Source: Lachnospiraceae bacterium (GTDB lineage: Bacteria; Bacillota; Clostridia; Lachnospirales; Lachnospiraceae). Taken from it: 64,000 nucleotides of DNA. The translations under genes and the position numbers were made by a program. Below, piece by piece: positions 40,800 through 50,536 of this stretch (position 1 is the stretch's first letter; each line of letters begins with the position of its first letter). Where the stretch lies: NCBI GenBank assembly GCA_014804425.1, contig JAAUZV010000001.1, positions 1 through 64,000 of the forward strand, read 5' to 3'. The notes beneath the pieces were generated by a model, which worked only from the letters and a program-made list of their open reading frames with translations, ran no database searches and was not told the DNA's origin.

Positions 40800-41879
40800 T
40801 CATTTTACCCCCACGTTCATGATAATCTCACGGGCAATATCCTCAAGCGGAACAATTTGATCCGTGAGACCCGTATTAACGATACTCTTTGGCATACCAT
40901 ATACCGCACAGGTGGATTCTTCCTGCGCGATCACATGGATATTCTTTGCCTCATGTAATGCTGTGATTCCTTTTGTTCCGTCCGCTCCCATCCCGGTCAT
41001 GACGACACAGGTGACACGCTCGTAGCTGCATTCCCGCAATGACTCGTACATATAATTCGCACACGGTCTGACGCCTTCTCTCGGCGGCTCGTTTGTGTAA
41101 TGCACCCGGCAGACACCGCCCTGCTCTACGAGATTCAGGTGCACACCGCCGCGCGCAATGTAGACGTTCCCCGCCTGGATCGTGTCGCCTTCCTCCGCTT
41201 CCCTGACCTGAAGCTCGCTCATACTATCCAGCCTCTCCGCCAGGGATTTGGTGAAACCTACCGGCATATGCTGCACCAGAACAACCGGTGCCCTCAAATT
41301 CCCCGGCAGCTGCGGAATAACACTCTGGAGTGCTTTCGGCCCGCCTGTTGAGCTTGCGATCGCGACAATCTGCCTGCCGTTCACTTTTGCCCCATGTTTT
41401 CCGACCAGCTCAACGACCTTCTTTGTCTCCTTCATCTCCCTGATACTGAGGCTCTTGGTATAAGAAGGAATGGCAGACTGCGATACCGCATACAGCGTAT
41501 CCAAAAACTGCCTGCGGAAATCGGCATCCCGTGCATCCGACGCTTTGTCCGGCTTATGGACAAAATCCAATGCGCCGAGCTCCAAACAGTCCAGCGTGAT
41601 CTGCGCCCCGTCACGGGTGTCCGTACTCGCCATCATGATACGCGCCGCTATCTTACGAGCCTGCAGTTCGCGCAACAGCTCCACGCCCGTCATCTTTGGC
41701 ATATTCACATCCAGCACGACCGCATCGTACTGTTTTCTCGAGAGTAAATCCAATGCATCAGCACCGTGAATGGCTCTGTCCGTCACACGGAATCGTTCAT
41801 CAGAATTGATTATATCACAAAGAACACTTCTCATGAGTGCAGAGTCATCAACCACTAAAATATTTTTTTTGTCCGCCAT
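40800..41879 (-). CDS. cheB: Protein-glutamate methylesterase CheB
   Basis: A 359-residue regulator. An N-terminal receiver has phospho-acceptor Asp57 in VVLDVNMPKMTG. The esterase domain has the catalytic Ser in IASSTGGPKAL, the His in QHMPVGFTKSL and the Asp in TGMGADGTKG. It removes methyl groups from chemoreceptors during adaptation. I took the ATG at 41879 because it starts the receiver directly; the upstream seven codons lack support. No cheR is visible in the window. Confidence 0.95.
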   Translation of the reverse strand: MADKKNILVVDDSALMRSVLCDIINSDERFRVTDRAIHGADALDLLSRKQYDAVVLDVNMPKMTGVELLRELQARKIAARIMMASTDTRDGAQITLDCLELGALDFVHKPDKASDARDADFRRQFLDTLYAVSQSAIPSYTKSLSIREMKETKKVVELVGKHGAKVNGRQIVAIASSTGGPKALQSVIPQLPGNLRAPVVLVQHMPVGFTKSLAERLDSMSELQVREAEEGDTIQAGNVYIARGGVHLNLVEQGGVCRVHYTNEPPREGVRPCANYMYESLRECSYERVTCVVMTGMGADGTKGITALHEAKNIHVIAQEESTCAVYGMPKSIVNTGLTDQIVPLEDIAREIIMNVGVK

Positions 41880-41905
41880 AATACCATCCCACCATTCCAA
41901 AACAA

Positions 41906-42628
41906 TTATTCTTTTTTCTGATCCCGCCTTAAGTTTTTGCGTTCCTCCTCAAAGATGTAACGTATGATCTCTTCCCGCTCCGCCGAGTCGATATTGATAT
42001 ACTGAACGCGGTGTTCAAAATTTCCCTTCTGCTTTTCTATCTCACTGACATGCAGGATCTTCCCGACCAGATTATATTCCTTATTCATTCCGTTGACCGT
42101 GAGATAATACTTGCAATAGATCATCGATCCTTCTTCGTATTTCTGATTTGCCACGAACCGAAGCCCGCCGCCGCTGATGTCCACAATAATGCTGTGCTTT
42201 AACGGAAGTCCCGGAACAAGATAGCCCCGCCGCTCATCAAGCGCCTCGACCTCCTCCTCCTCCAGCACACGCGCTCTCATATCCAGTGCGCAGCTGAACC
42301 GGTAATACTCCCTTCTCTGGTATTTTCGCAGGTTGCTCACCAGCTCGATCGCCAATATGTACACGTTATTGCTCTTATAACGGTCAATGATGCGGCAGAT
42401 ACACTGATAAAGCCCGCTCTGCGTGTAAAAGAACACCTCATACTCCCCATCGACCGGAAGCAGAATGAGCTTCGTCTGCTCCATCGGCATCGTAATCTCG
42501 ATCCTGTCATCGGAGAGCACTTCATACACACGGCTTAAATACATTTTCTTCTTATCCTTTACATCTCTGTTCTCCGCCGTGGCATGCAGCTCCACCTTCT
42601 GCCCCGGTACAATATAACTTGATAGCAT
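41906..42628 (-). CDS. PilZ domain protein, YcgR/flagellar brake type
   Basis: A 240-residue protein. An N-terminal YcgR-like barrel (residues 1 to 95) and a C-terminal PilZ domain with the cyclic-di-GMP motifs QRREYYRF (about 104 to 111) and DISGGGLRF (about 149 to 157). In other bacteria such proteins slow the motor when cyclic di-GMP is high. Together with the HD-GYP protein at 28183..30153 it gives a plausible local cyclic di-GMP switch. It lies between flhG and cheB. Confidence 0.9.
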   Translation of the reverse strand: MLSSYIVPGQKVELHATAENRDVKDKKKMYLSRVYEVLSDDRIEITMPMEQTKLILLPVDGEYEVFFYTQSGLYQCICRIIDRYKSNNVYILAIELVSNLRKYQRREYYRFSCALDMRARVLEEEEVEALDERRGYLVPGLPLKHSIIVDISGGGLRFVANQKYEEGSMIYCKYYLTVNGMNKEYNLVGKILHVSEIEKQKGNFEHRVQYINIDSAEREEIIRYIFEEERKNLRRDQKKE

Positions 42629-42664
42629 GGTATCTCTCCTTATCTTATTCTTTTTCCAATACTC

Positions 42665-43543
42665 TTATTTTTTTCTTCCCGCAAGAATATGTGAGAAAAA
42701 TGCTGCCATTCCTCTTTTGGGCACATTTGTACTGACTTCCTTGTCCATCAGCTTCATGGCGATCTCCTCATACGCCTTTGCCGATTTCGCATTCGGATTC
42801 TGCATGGAGATCGGACTCTGCTGCATGACCGCCTTAGCAAGCTGCTCATCGCGCGGGACGGAACCTAAATATATGATTGGGATCTTTAAGTATTTCGTGA
42901 CGACCGCATTGAGCTTTAAGAACAGATCCGTTCCATCCTCCTCGTTGTTCACGCGGTTTGCGATGACCTTCACCTGCGTATTTTCCATTTTGAATCGGGA
43001 ATGACGATTTAACGCTTTTAACAGGGAATACGAATCCGTGATGGATGTCGGTTCGGGTGTCGTGATCAACAGGATCTCTCCGCTTGAAACCAAAAATTCC
43101 AGCACGGCATCCGATATTCCCGCGCCCGTATCCACAATGATCACATCCGTCAGTGTATCAAGTTCCGAAAGATTCTGTATGATATAGTTGAGATATTCAC
43201 GGTCTAAGTTCGACATACCCGCAATACCCGATCCGCCCGAGATAAACCCTACATCCATCGGTCCCCATGTGATGATGTCGCGGATACTCTTTCCCTGATA
43301 GACCAAATCATATAGATTATATTTCGGAACCGCACCAAACATAATTTCAATATTGGCAAGTCCGAAATCGGCATCTAATATAATAACACGCTTTTCCATA
43401 CGGCGGAACTGGATCGCCAGGTTGATCGCCGTATTAGATTTTCCGACTCCACCCTTCCCGCTCGTCACGGCAATGACGCGCGCAAGCGGACGGTTAATCT
43501 GATTCGCTTTGATGATACTTCGTAACTTTTCGGCCTGATCCAT
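42665..43543 (-). CDS. flhG: MinD-like ATPase FlhG
   Basis: A 292-residue ParA/MinD ATPase. The deviant Walker A SGKGGVGKSN, DADFGLANIEIMFG and VDTGAGIS are visible, and a C-terminal helix would contact the membrane. FlhG works with FlhF to set flagellar number and place. It lies three bases after flhF. Confidence 0.93.
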   Translation of the reverse strand: MDQAEKLRSIIKANQINRPLARVIAVTSGKGGVGKSNTAINLAIQFRRMEKRVIILDADFGLANIEIMFGAVPKYNLYDLVYQGKSIRDIITWGPMDVGFISGGSGIAGMSNLDREYLNYIIQNLSELDTLTDVIIVDTGAGISDAVLEFLVSSGEILLITTPEPTSITDSYSLLKALNRHSRFKMENTQVKVIANRVNNEEDGTDLFLKLNAVVTKYLKIPIIYLGSVPRDEQLAKAVMQQSPISMQNPNAKSAKAYEEIAMKLMDKEVSTNVPKRGMAAFFSHILAGRKK

Positions 43544-43546
43544 CTT

Positions 43547-44941
43547 TTACCCCTTTATTTCCTGCCTGCTTCCCCCCAGAAGCTGTTTTACTACCACCTG
43601 TGGATTAAACGGCTCAATATCTTCCGGTACATTCTGGCCCGTTGTCACATAGGACATCTCCGCATTCGTGCGCATACGCAGATTGAACAGATTACCCAGC
43701 GCCGTCGTTTCATCCAATTTTGTAAAAATAAGTTTATACTCCGTCACCTCAGAATATGCATCGGCAATACTGATCATATCACGGTATTTCGTCGTCGCGC
43801 TCATTACAAGGTACACTTCTCTCTCTACCTTATCGTCCGCTGCATGGATAAACTGCCCAATCGCCTGCCTCTGCTCCTCATTGTAATGGGAATGTCCTGC
43901 CGTATCCACTAAAATATAATCGTAATCCCTAAAATCGGAAAACGCATGTTCCATCTCCTCGATCGAATAGATGACACGGATGGGAACCTCCAATATATCC
44001 GCATACGTCTTTAGCTGCTCCGCTGCCACGATCCGGTAGGTGTCCGTTGTCAAAAGAGCAAGCTTTTTCTTTTGTTCCACACAGAAACGCGAAGCAATTT
44101 TTGCGATCGTCGTTGTCTTTCCGACGCCGGTCGGACCGATAAAATATACGACCTTCGGACGCTTCTTTGCTTCTGAGATCCTCGTCGTCTTGCCGAACTT
44201 TAAAACCATCTTCTGGTAAATGCTCGCCAGATAATAGTCGATCGGCGTATCCTGTGTCTCTTTGACGTCCAGTGTATCTATGATCTGGTTGGCATAATGC
44301 TCATCCACTTCATTATCTACCATCGTATTGTATAACAATCTTAAAAAGTCTTCCGCCTCGGACGGTTCCTCATCCCCGCTCGGAAAGGAAACGCCCTTGT
44401 CATCCGTCTTCACCAGCGTCTCTTCCAGCAGACTTTGCAGGGAATCCAGCTTATTCTCCAGAACATTGCTCTCGGATACCGCTTGTTCTAAGATGTGCCG
44501 GCCGCCCAACGCTTCTTTCGCAGTACTCTTTCCGCGCGCTCTTTCGCCCATTCCTATGATGTCTGCCGTCTGTGCGCCTGCTCCTGCCGTTCCCTGCGCG
44601 CCGCTTCCCAACACAGGCGCCGGCTGTACGCCTGCGCCCACGGTTGTCCGAGCAAACGCCCCCGTTCCTGTCGGAGTCTCTCTCTCATCCGCTTTCCATG
44701 TCTCCTGTTGTGCATTCTGCTCCGAAACAACACGCGCAATGTCTTTGACTGCCGAGGAAAACCGTTCCGAGTCCTCCTCAAGGGCCACCGTGACCTCTTT
44801 CATCGGATTTTTGAAAAAACGCATGATCCCCTTATGCTTTACGCTTCGGACATTCATGACCACAACACCCGGTCCTAATTCTTTTTTTGCCGCATCAACT
44901 GCCTCGGCTTCCGTATCCGCAAGATATTTTTTAATAATCAT
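43547..44941 (-). CDS. flhF: SRP-type GTPase FlhF
   Basis: A 464-residue protein: B domain (MIIKKYLADTEAEAVDAAKKELGPGVVVM), a long low-complexity linker rich in Gly, Ala and Thr (about 90 to 145), an N domain, and the G domain with GPTGVGKTTTIAKIA, TDTYRIVAAEQL, DTAGHSH and TKLDETT. It marks the place of flagellar assembly. It follows flhA by one base. Confidence 0.94.
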   Translation of the reverse strand: MIIKKYLADTEAEAVDAAKKELGPGVVVMNVRSVKHKGIMRFFKNPMKEVTVALEEDSERFSSAVKDIARVVSEQNAQQETWKADERETPTGTGAFARTTVGAGVQPAPVLGSGAQGTAGAGAQTADIIGMGERARGKSTAKEALGGRHILEQAVSESNVLENKLDSLQSLLEETLVKTDDKGVSFPSGDEEPSEAEDFLRLLYNTMVDNEVDEHYANQIIDTLDVKETQDTPIDYYLASIYQKMVLKFGKTTRISEAKKRPKVVYFIGPTGVGKTTTIAKIASRFCVEQKKKLALLTTDTYRIVAAEQLKTYADILEVPIRVIYSIEEMEHAFSDFRDYDYILVDTAGHSHYNEEQRQAIGQFIHAADDKVEREVYLVMSATTKYRDMISIADAYSEVTEYKLIFTKLDETTALGNLFNLRMRTNAEMSYVTTGQNVPEDIEPFNPQVVVKQLLGGSRQEIKG

Positions 44942-44942
44942 C

Positions 44943-46994
44943 TTATGCTGTCACCATCCCCACTGACTGTAATTCCACATTTGATTCTACTTCATTGTAT
45001 GACACGACGATCAAATCCCTGAAATAGTCTTCTGTCAGCCGCTTAAAATATGCCCTCACGATCGGCGACGTAATGACGATCGGATTCTTGCCGAGATTTT
45101 CAAGCTTGCCTGTCTCCTTCTCAACGGATGCCATGATCTGTTTCGTCTTTTCAGGATCAAGATTCAGATAAGCCCCCTGCTCCGTCTGCTTGACGCTTCC
45201 CATGATCTCCTGCTCTAATTTCGGATCGAGCGTCACCACGCTCGTCGTCTCATTCGCAGGGAAGAAACGGCTTGAAATCGCCCTCTTCAACGCCTGACGC
45301 ACATACTCGGTCAAAATATCCGTATCGCGCGTTGATGTTGCATAATCCGCAAGTGTCTCGAAGATTGTTAAAAGATCGCGGATTGACACGCCCTCTTTTA
45401 AGAGATTCTGCAATACCTTCTGTATCTCACCTAAGCCAAGCAGCTTCGGCACGAGCTCCTCGACAACGGATGGATTCGACTCCTTTAAGTTGTTGATCAG
45501 GTTCTGTACATCCTGTCTCGTCAACAGCTCGGAAATATGCCGCCTGATCAGCTCAGTCAAATGTGTCGCAATAATGGACGGCGGATCTACGACCGTATAG
45601 CCAAGACTCTCGGCGCGCTCGCGCTGATTTTCCGTGATCCAGATCGCCGGCAGATGGAAGGACGGCTCAAACGTCGGAATACCCGTGATTTCCTCCTTGA
45701 CAAAGCCAGGATTCATTGCCATATAATGGTCAAATAAAATCTCACCCTCCGATACCTGTATGCCTTTGATCTTGACAATATACTGGTTCGGATTCAACTG
45801 AATGTTATCGCGCAGACGGATGATCGGCACGATCGTACCAAGCTCCATCGCAATCTGACGCCTGATCATGACAACGCGGTCTAAGAGATCGCCGCCCTGA
45901 TTCACATCCGCAAGCGGGATGATTCCGTAACCGAACTCCAATTCGATCGGATCGACGGACAAGAGCGAATTCACATTTTCGGGCTGCCTGATCTCCTCCG
46001 CTTCCTGCTCCTCCGTATCCACGCTCGACTCGATCTCTGCCGTGCGGATGGTGCGGTTCATGAACGTTGCCGCTGTCAAAAAGATTGCACCGACCAAAAT
46101 AAAGAGCACCGGATTTAGCGGCGTCACAATACCGAGCAGGCACATAACCGCGCCAACGATATAAAGCACGCGGGGCAGACTGAACAGCTCGTGGAGGATC
46201 TCCTCTCCGAACTCCGCCTCCTTAGAGCCTTTCGTGACAAGAATACCGGTGGAAAGCGATATGAGCAGGGACGGGATCTGGCTGACAAGACCGTCTCCGA
46301 TCGTCAGGATCAGATACTTATCCGCCGCCTCGCCTATCGATAAATCCATACGCAGAACGCCCATCGCAATACCGCCGATGATGTTGACCGCCGTGATGAG
46401 CAGACCTGCTGTCGCATCTCCCTTAACGTACTTTACGGCACCGTCCATGTTACCGAAGAACGTGGACTCCGCCTGAATCTTATCACGTCTGCGTTTTGCT
46501 TCCTCATCATCGATCGCGCCCGTATTTAAGTCCGCGTCGATCGCCATCTGCTTACCGGGCATCGCATCGAGCGTAAATCTCGCCGTTACCTCAGCGACAC
46601 GCTCGGAACCTTTATTGATTACCATGAACTGGACAATGATCAAAATGATGAACACGATCACACCGATGACGAGATCGCCTCCGCCGACGAACTGACCGAA
46701 CGTATCAATGACATTGCCGGCATCCCCCTTAGAAAGGATCAGACGTGTGGAGGAAACGTTTAATGCAATACGGAATACGGTCGTAAACAAAAGGATGGTC
46801 GGATAAAAAGCCATATCCAGCACTTCCTTTGTCAGCATACACGAAAACATGATCGTGAACGCAAGAGACATGTCAAAAGCGAGCAGCACATCCAAAAGCG
46901 CGATCGGCAGCGGCACGATCAACATAATAAACGCCGCCAATACATAAATGGCAATAAAGATGTCTCCCGACAGCCGTTTTACCAACGCCTTCAT
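44943..46994 (-). CDS. flhA: Flagellar export gate protein FlhA
   Basis: A 683-residue protein of the usual length, with eight N-terminal membrane segments, a conserved cytoplasmic loop (RFTLDAMPGKQMAIDADLNTG and RRDKIQAESTFFGNMDGA) and a C-terminal domain (from about 340) that forms the nonameric ring for chaperone-substrate docking. AAAGGAGGAG precedes the start. The gap before it holds two hairpins. Confidence 0.97.
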   Translation of the reverse strand: MKALVKRLSGDIFIAIYVLAAFIMLIVPLPIALLDVLLAFDMSLAFTIMFSCMLTKEVLDMAFYPTILLFTTVFRIALNVSSTRLILSKGDAGNVIDTFGQFVGGGDLVIGVIVFIILIIVQFMVINKGSERVAEVTARFTLDAMPGKQMAIDADLNTGAIDDEEAKRRRDKIQAESTFFGNMDGAVKYVKGDATAGLLITAVNIIGGIAMGVLRMDLSIGEAADKYLILTIGDGLVSQIPSLLISLSTGILVTKGSKEAEFGEEILHELFSLPRVLYIVGAVMCLLGIVTPLNPVLFILVGAIFLTAATFMNRTIRTAEIESSVDTEEQEAEEIRQPENVNSLLSVDPIELEFGYGIIPLADVNQGGDLLDRVVMIRRQIAMELGTIVPIIRLRDNIQLNPNQYIVKIKGIQVSEGEILFDHYMAMNPGFVKEEITGIPTFEPSFHLPAIWITENQRERAESLGYTVVDPPSIIATHLTELIRRHISELLTRQDVQNLINNLKESNPSVVEELVPKLLGLGEIQKVLQNLLKEGVSIRDLLTIFETLADYATSTRDTDILTEYVRQALKRAISSRFFPANETTSVVTLDPKLEQEIMGSVKQTEQGAYLNLDPEKTKQIMASVEKETGKLENLGKNPIVITSPIVRAYFKRLTEDYFRDLIVVSYNEVESNVELQSVGMVTA

Positions 46995-47034
46995 CTATAC
47001 TCCTCCTTTCTCTTACGATATTTGGTATCCTCTG

Positions 47035-47089
47035 GAAGAATTCGCCAAGGGCGGATTCTTCGAAAGATTTGTGCTATGCACAAATCTTT
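47035..47089 (-). promoter_or_regulatory. Two tandem hairpins between flhB and flhA
   Basis: Hairpin A pairs AAAGATTTGTGC (47063..47074) with GCACAAATCTTT (47078..47089), perfect, with a 3-base loop; on the minus strand it begins at the flhB stop codon. Hairpin B pairs GAAGAATTCGCC (47035..47046) with GGCGGATTCTTC (47050..47061) with one wobble. Without a T-run inside the operon they may be attenuators or processing sites. Confidence 0.6.
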
Positions 47090-47090
47090 T

Positions 47091-48227
47091 TTATACTGCC
47101 TGCGGATTCTCCTTCGGCAGCTTTCCCTGTATATTATATACGAATGCGAGCACCTCGGCAACAGCCTGAAACAATTCGGGCGGAATCGGTTCCCCGACTT
47201 CCACATTATGGTAGAGCATTCGCGCAAGCGGCTTATTTTCTACAATCTGGACATTGTTCTCACGCGCGATTTCCTTGATCTTCTGCGCGAGATAGTCCTC
47301 GCCTTTCGCAACGATATAGGGCGCGTCGATCTTTTCCGGCTCATACTTCAATGCTACGGCATAATGCGTCGGGTTCGTGATGACCACATCCGCGCGGGGC
47401 ACTGCCTGCATCATACGGCGCCTTGATGCCTCCATCATCTTTTGACGGATTTTGGCCTTGACCTTTGGATCTCCCTCGGCATTCTTATATTCATCCTTGA
47501 CCTCCTGCTTTGTCATTTTCATGTCCTCGTGGAACTTATGCTTTTGGTACGCATAATCCAGCACAGCAATGACAACATAAAAAGCGGAAATTTTCAGCCC
47601 CAGATTGATCGTGACGTTCCCGACGATACGGATTCCCTGCATCAGCGGCATGGAGTAAAACTGAAACACATAACCGACACTTCCGATCAGTGTGGAATAC
47701 ACGATATACCCGATCATCCCAATCTTCGCAATGGACTTTAACAGCTCTACAAGCTTACTTTTAGAAAACAGGCGCTTAACTCCCTTCGCCGGATTAAGCT
47801 TATTAAGCTTCGGCTTCAGCGGCTTTCTCGTCGGCTTCCATTTTACCTGAAGCAGGTCCGTGACAAACATCAAAAACATCACAATCACAAAAATAGGAAG
47901 CATAGTGAGCAGATATTGCTGCAGCGTCTGCTTGAGCATAATCCATATGCCGACCCCCTCCTCGCCCCTAAGGTTATAAGAAGAAAGCTCGGGTATTTTC
48001 CGGTAGATGGCATGAAACATCTGCAACAGACTGTTTCCCAGATTTCCCACCCATATCTTCAACATAAGAAACAGGGCAAACAGCATAACACAATTGCTGA
48101 TTTCCTTACTCTTTGCCACCTGACCTTCCTTGCGGGCATCACTTAAACGCTTACCGGTAGGCTCCTCTGTCTTTTCTCCTCCCGGACCATCCTTTGCAAA
48201 AAATTGAAGCTGATATTCCAGTATCAC
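47091..48227 (-). CDS. flhB: Flagellar export switch protein FlhB
   Basis: A 378-residue protein: soluble start (FAKDGPGGEKTEEPTGKRLSDARKEGQVAKSKE), four membrane segments, and the C-terminal autocleavage motif NPTH (VVITNPTHYAVALKY) that switches export from hook to filament. I chose the GTG at 48227, which overlaps the fliR stop codon and has GGAGG 7 bases upstream. The frame is open for 26 more codons but without a ribosome binding site. Confidence 0.95.
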   Translation of the reverse strand: MILEYQLQFFAKDGPGGEKTEEPTGKRLSDARKEGQVAKSKEISNCVMLFALFLMLKIWVGNLGNSLLQMFHAIYRKIPELSSYNLRGEEGVGIWIMLKQTLQQYLLTMLPIFVIVMFLMFVTDLLQVKWKPTRKPLKPKLNKLNPAKGVKRLFSKSKLVELLKSIAKIGMIGYIVYSTLIGSVGYVFQFYSMPLMQGIRIVGNVTINLGLKISAFYVVIAVLDYAYQKHKFHEDMKMTKQEVKDEYKNAEGDPKVKAKIRQKMMEASRRRMMQAVPRADVVITNPTHYAVALKYEPEKIDAPYIVAKGEDYLAQKIKEIARENNVQIVENKPLARMLYHNVEVGEPIPPELFQAVAEVLAFVYNIQGKLPKENPQAV

Positions 48228-49003
48228 ATCATTGCCTCCACCATTGAAACGATCATCTTTTTCATTTGTGTGAACATACTGTCCGCCGCCATCGGAATAA
48301 GCCATACAGACACATACATCACGCTGAGTCCTACCAAAATCTTTAACTGCATGCCGACCGCAAACAGATTCATCTGCGGTGCGACTTTCGCAAGAACGCC
48401 AAGCACGGCATTCATGACCGTAATGACCGCAAACACCGGCATGGCAATCTGAAATCCGATCAAAAAATACTGTCCCATAAAGGTGATCAGCGAGCTCAAG
48501 ATCCTATCCAGCGCAAAATGCACATTGCCGACCGGAATCAGCTCATACGTCTGGATAAACGCCTTGATGATATATTGATACATCCCCGATGTAATGAACA
48601 GCAGCGTAAACGCATATCGATAGATCAGACCGCTGACTGTCACATTATCGCGATATGTCGGATCCATTGTGCTTGCCGCCGATAATCCCATCTCCATATC
48701 AACAAGCCGCCCTGCCATGGACGCAACCTGCATGCAGACGGTCGAAACCAGTCCGATCAAAAGTCCGACTGACGCTTCCATGATCACAAGCGCCGCATAT
48801 CCCATCACCGTGCTGTACTGAAGCTCCGTATGCGGCGTAAGCAAAAAGACCATATACGAAAGCGCCAAACTCAACCCCACCTTAAACCGCGACGGAACGC
48901 TGCTGTCTCCGTAAAACGGTGCAAGGTGCATAAAGCTTACGATCCGGATAAACACAAGCAGAAAATATTCTAAATCTGATGCTGAAAATGAATAATCTAT
49001 CAT
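48224..49003 (-). CDS. fliR: Flagellar export protein FliR
   Basis: A 259-residue membrane protein with about six segments that joins FliP and FliQ in the export gate. DLEYFLLVFIRIVSFMHLAPFYG at the N-terminus and the VSTVCMQVASMAGRLVDMEMG stretch are typical. The end overlaps flhB by four bases. Confidence 0.93.
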   Translation of the reverse strand: MIDYSFSASDLEYFLLVFIRIVSFMHLAPFYGDSSVPSRFKVGLSLALSYMVFLLTPHTELQYSTVMGYAALVIMEASVGLLIGLVSTVCMQVASMAGRLVDMEMGLSAASTMDPTYRDNVTVSGLIYRYAFTLLFITSGMYQYIIKAFIQTYELIPVGNVHFALDRILSSLITFMGQYFLIGFQIAMPVFAVITVMNAVLGVLAKVAPQMNLFAVGMQLKILVGLSVMYVSVWLIPMAADSMFTQMKKMIVSMVEAMM

Positions 49004-49007
49004 TGCG

Positions 49008-49277
49008 CTATCTAATATATAATGAGAAATCCGACCAAAGATTTGTCATAAATGTTGACATATTATTTAACATCCAGTGTCCGAGCAGTATCAGCGCCGT
49101 AAACACGCTTAAAATCTTCGGTATCATCGTCAACGTCTGCTCCTGAATGGAAGTGACCGTCTGAAAAATACTAACGGTCAGTCCGACGCAAAGTGATACC
49201 ACAAGCGGCACCGCCGCCGTTTTTATGACAACAAACAGCCCTTCTCTGATAATGGTTACCACGTCTTCCGCAGTCAT
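49008..49277 (-). CDS. fliQ: Flagellar export protein FliQ
   Basis: An 89-residue protein with two membrane segments, the usual length for FliQ. The family marks GLTVSIFQTVTSIQEQTLTMIPK and the following hydrophobic helix are clear. It lies four bases before fliR. Confidence 0.95.
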   Translation of the reverse strand: MTAEDVVTIIREGLFVVIKTAAVPLVVSLCVGLTVSIFQTVTSIQEQTLTMIPKILSVFTALILLGHWMLNNMSTFMTNLWSDFSLYIR

Positions 49278-49295
49278 TCTAATTCCTCCTTTAGG

Positions 49296-50174
49296 CTAAT
49301 AAAAGGATTTCACCACACCGCCGATGATCAGATTCCAGCCATCCGCCAGCACGAAAAGCAAAATCTTAAACGGCATGGAGATCGTTGTCGGCGGCAGCAT
49401 CATCATACCCATTCCCATCAAGGTCGATGCAACCACCATATCGATCACAAGGAACGGAATATAGATCATAAAACCGATGATGAACGCCGTGCGCAGCTCA
49501 CTCACCAAAAAGCTGGGGATCAGTACATACGTCGGTATATCTTTGTTCTCCATCTCCGAGGTCCATGAAAGATTTGCAATCTCCATGAACATCCGAATGT
49601 CCTTGCGATGTGTCTGGGGATACATAAATTCTCTGACCGCATCCACCGCAATATCAATTGCCTCCCCCTGCTCTATCTCGCCGGCTTCATAAGGCTTATA
49701 CGCATCATTATAGACCGTATTGATCGTCGGGCTCATGATGAAAAAGGTCAGAAACAAAGTTAACCCAATCAACACCTGATTCGGGGGCGCTGTTTGGGTG
49801 TTTAAGGCTGTCCTTGTAAAATGCATCACGATCAGGATCCGCGTAAAAGAAGTCAGACAAATGATCAGCATCGGGGCAACCGCGATTGCCGTCAGAGTCA
49901 GCAGAATCCTCAATGTGCCTGCTATAGAGCCATTATCTGTTGTAAACGTAACATTAAAGCCGTTGGCGATATTTAAGTCCTCTAAATCCTCGCCACTCTC
50001 GGCCGTTCCCGGCTGCGTCGCCGTCGTACTGCTCTCGGTCTCACCCGTTAACGGCGTGTCCTCTATTCCCAGACCGGAACCGATTGCCTGTGCAGTTAAG
50101 CCGTTCCCGATAAACAATATGCCTACCGTAAACAGCAGGCATAGATACCGGAATATTTTTTTCCTATTCTTCAT
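49296..50174 (-). CDS. fliP: Flagellar export protein FliP
   Basis: A 292-residue protein with an N-terminal signal sequence (to about residue 31), an extended outer linker and four membrane segments. MLIICLTSFTRILIVMHFTR and GMGMMMLPPTTISMPFKILLF are the family marks. FliP forms the core ring of the export gate. It overlaps fliO by 11 bases. Confidence 0.95.
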   Translation of the reverse strand: MKNRKKIFRYLCLLFTVGILFIGNGLTAQAIGSGLGIEDTPLTGETESSTTATQPGTAESGEDLEDLNIANGFNVTFTTDNGSIAGTLRILLTLTAIAVAPMLIICLTSFTRILIVMHFTRTALNTQTAPPNQVLIGLTLFLTFFIMSPTINTVYNDAYKPYEAGEIEQGEAIDIAVDAVREFMYPQTHRKDIRMFMEIANLSWTSEMENKDIPTYVLIPSFLVSELRTAFIIGFMIYIPFLVIDMVVASTLMGMGMMMLPPTTISMPFKILLFVLADGWNLIIGGVVKSFY

Positions 50175-50535
50175 TTCGTTTCTTGTCTTTCATGTGTTTT
50201 GCTTTGTCAAGCAGCTCCTTGAAGCTGAGCATACTGGTCTCCTCCTTCTCGGAAGGCAGAGCAAGCTCCTCCTCGGAAAGTTCTGCCAATACATGGATCT
50301 CGTCTTTTCCGATCCCAATTACCAAATATTTCGTACCTACACGCACAATTTGGAGATACTTATTAGAGGTAACCCGATAACTCTCGAGCACCTCAAAGTT
50401 ACGCCCAACAGACTTTCCCCTCTGATAATTGGCAATATACCGCGTTGCAAAAAATGTCAGCGCCAAAACGAAAACAAAAATAAACAACACGGTCAGCAGG
50501 TCAAAGACAGAATCCAACGTACTACTTAGCAGCAT
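50164..50535 (-). CDS. fliO: Flagellar protein FliO
   Basis: A 123-residue protein with one N-terminal membrane segment (FDLLTVLFIFVFVLALTFFATRYI) and a cytoplasmic domain with LESYRVTSNKYLQIVRVGTKYLVIGIG, the FliO pattern. FliO helps FliP assemble. I took the ATG at 50535; a TTG four codons upstream overlaps the cheY end and is possible. Confidence 0.85.
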   Translation of the reverse strand: MLLSSTLDSVFDLLTVLFIFVFVLALTFFATRYIANYQRGKSVGRNFEVLESYRVTSNKYLQIVRVGTKYLVIGIGKDEIHVLAELSEEELALPSEKEETSMLSFKELLDKAKHMKDKKRNEE

Positions 50536-50536
50536 G

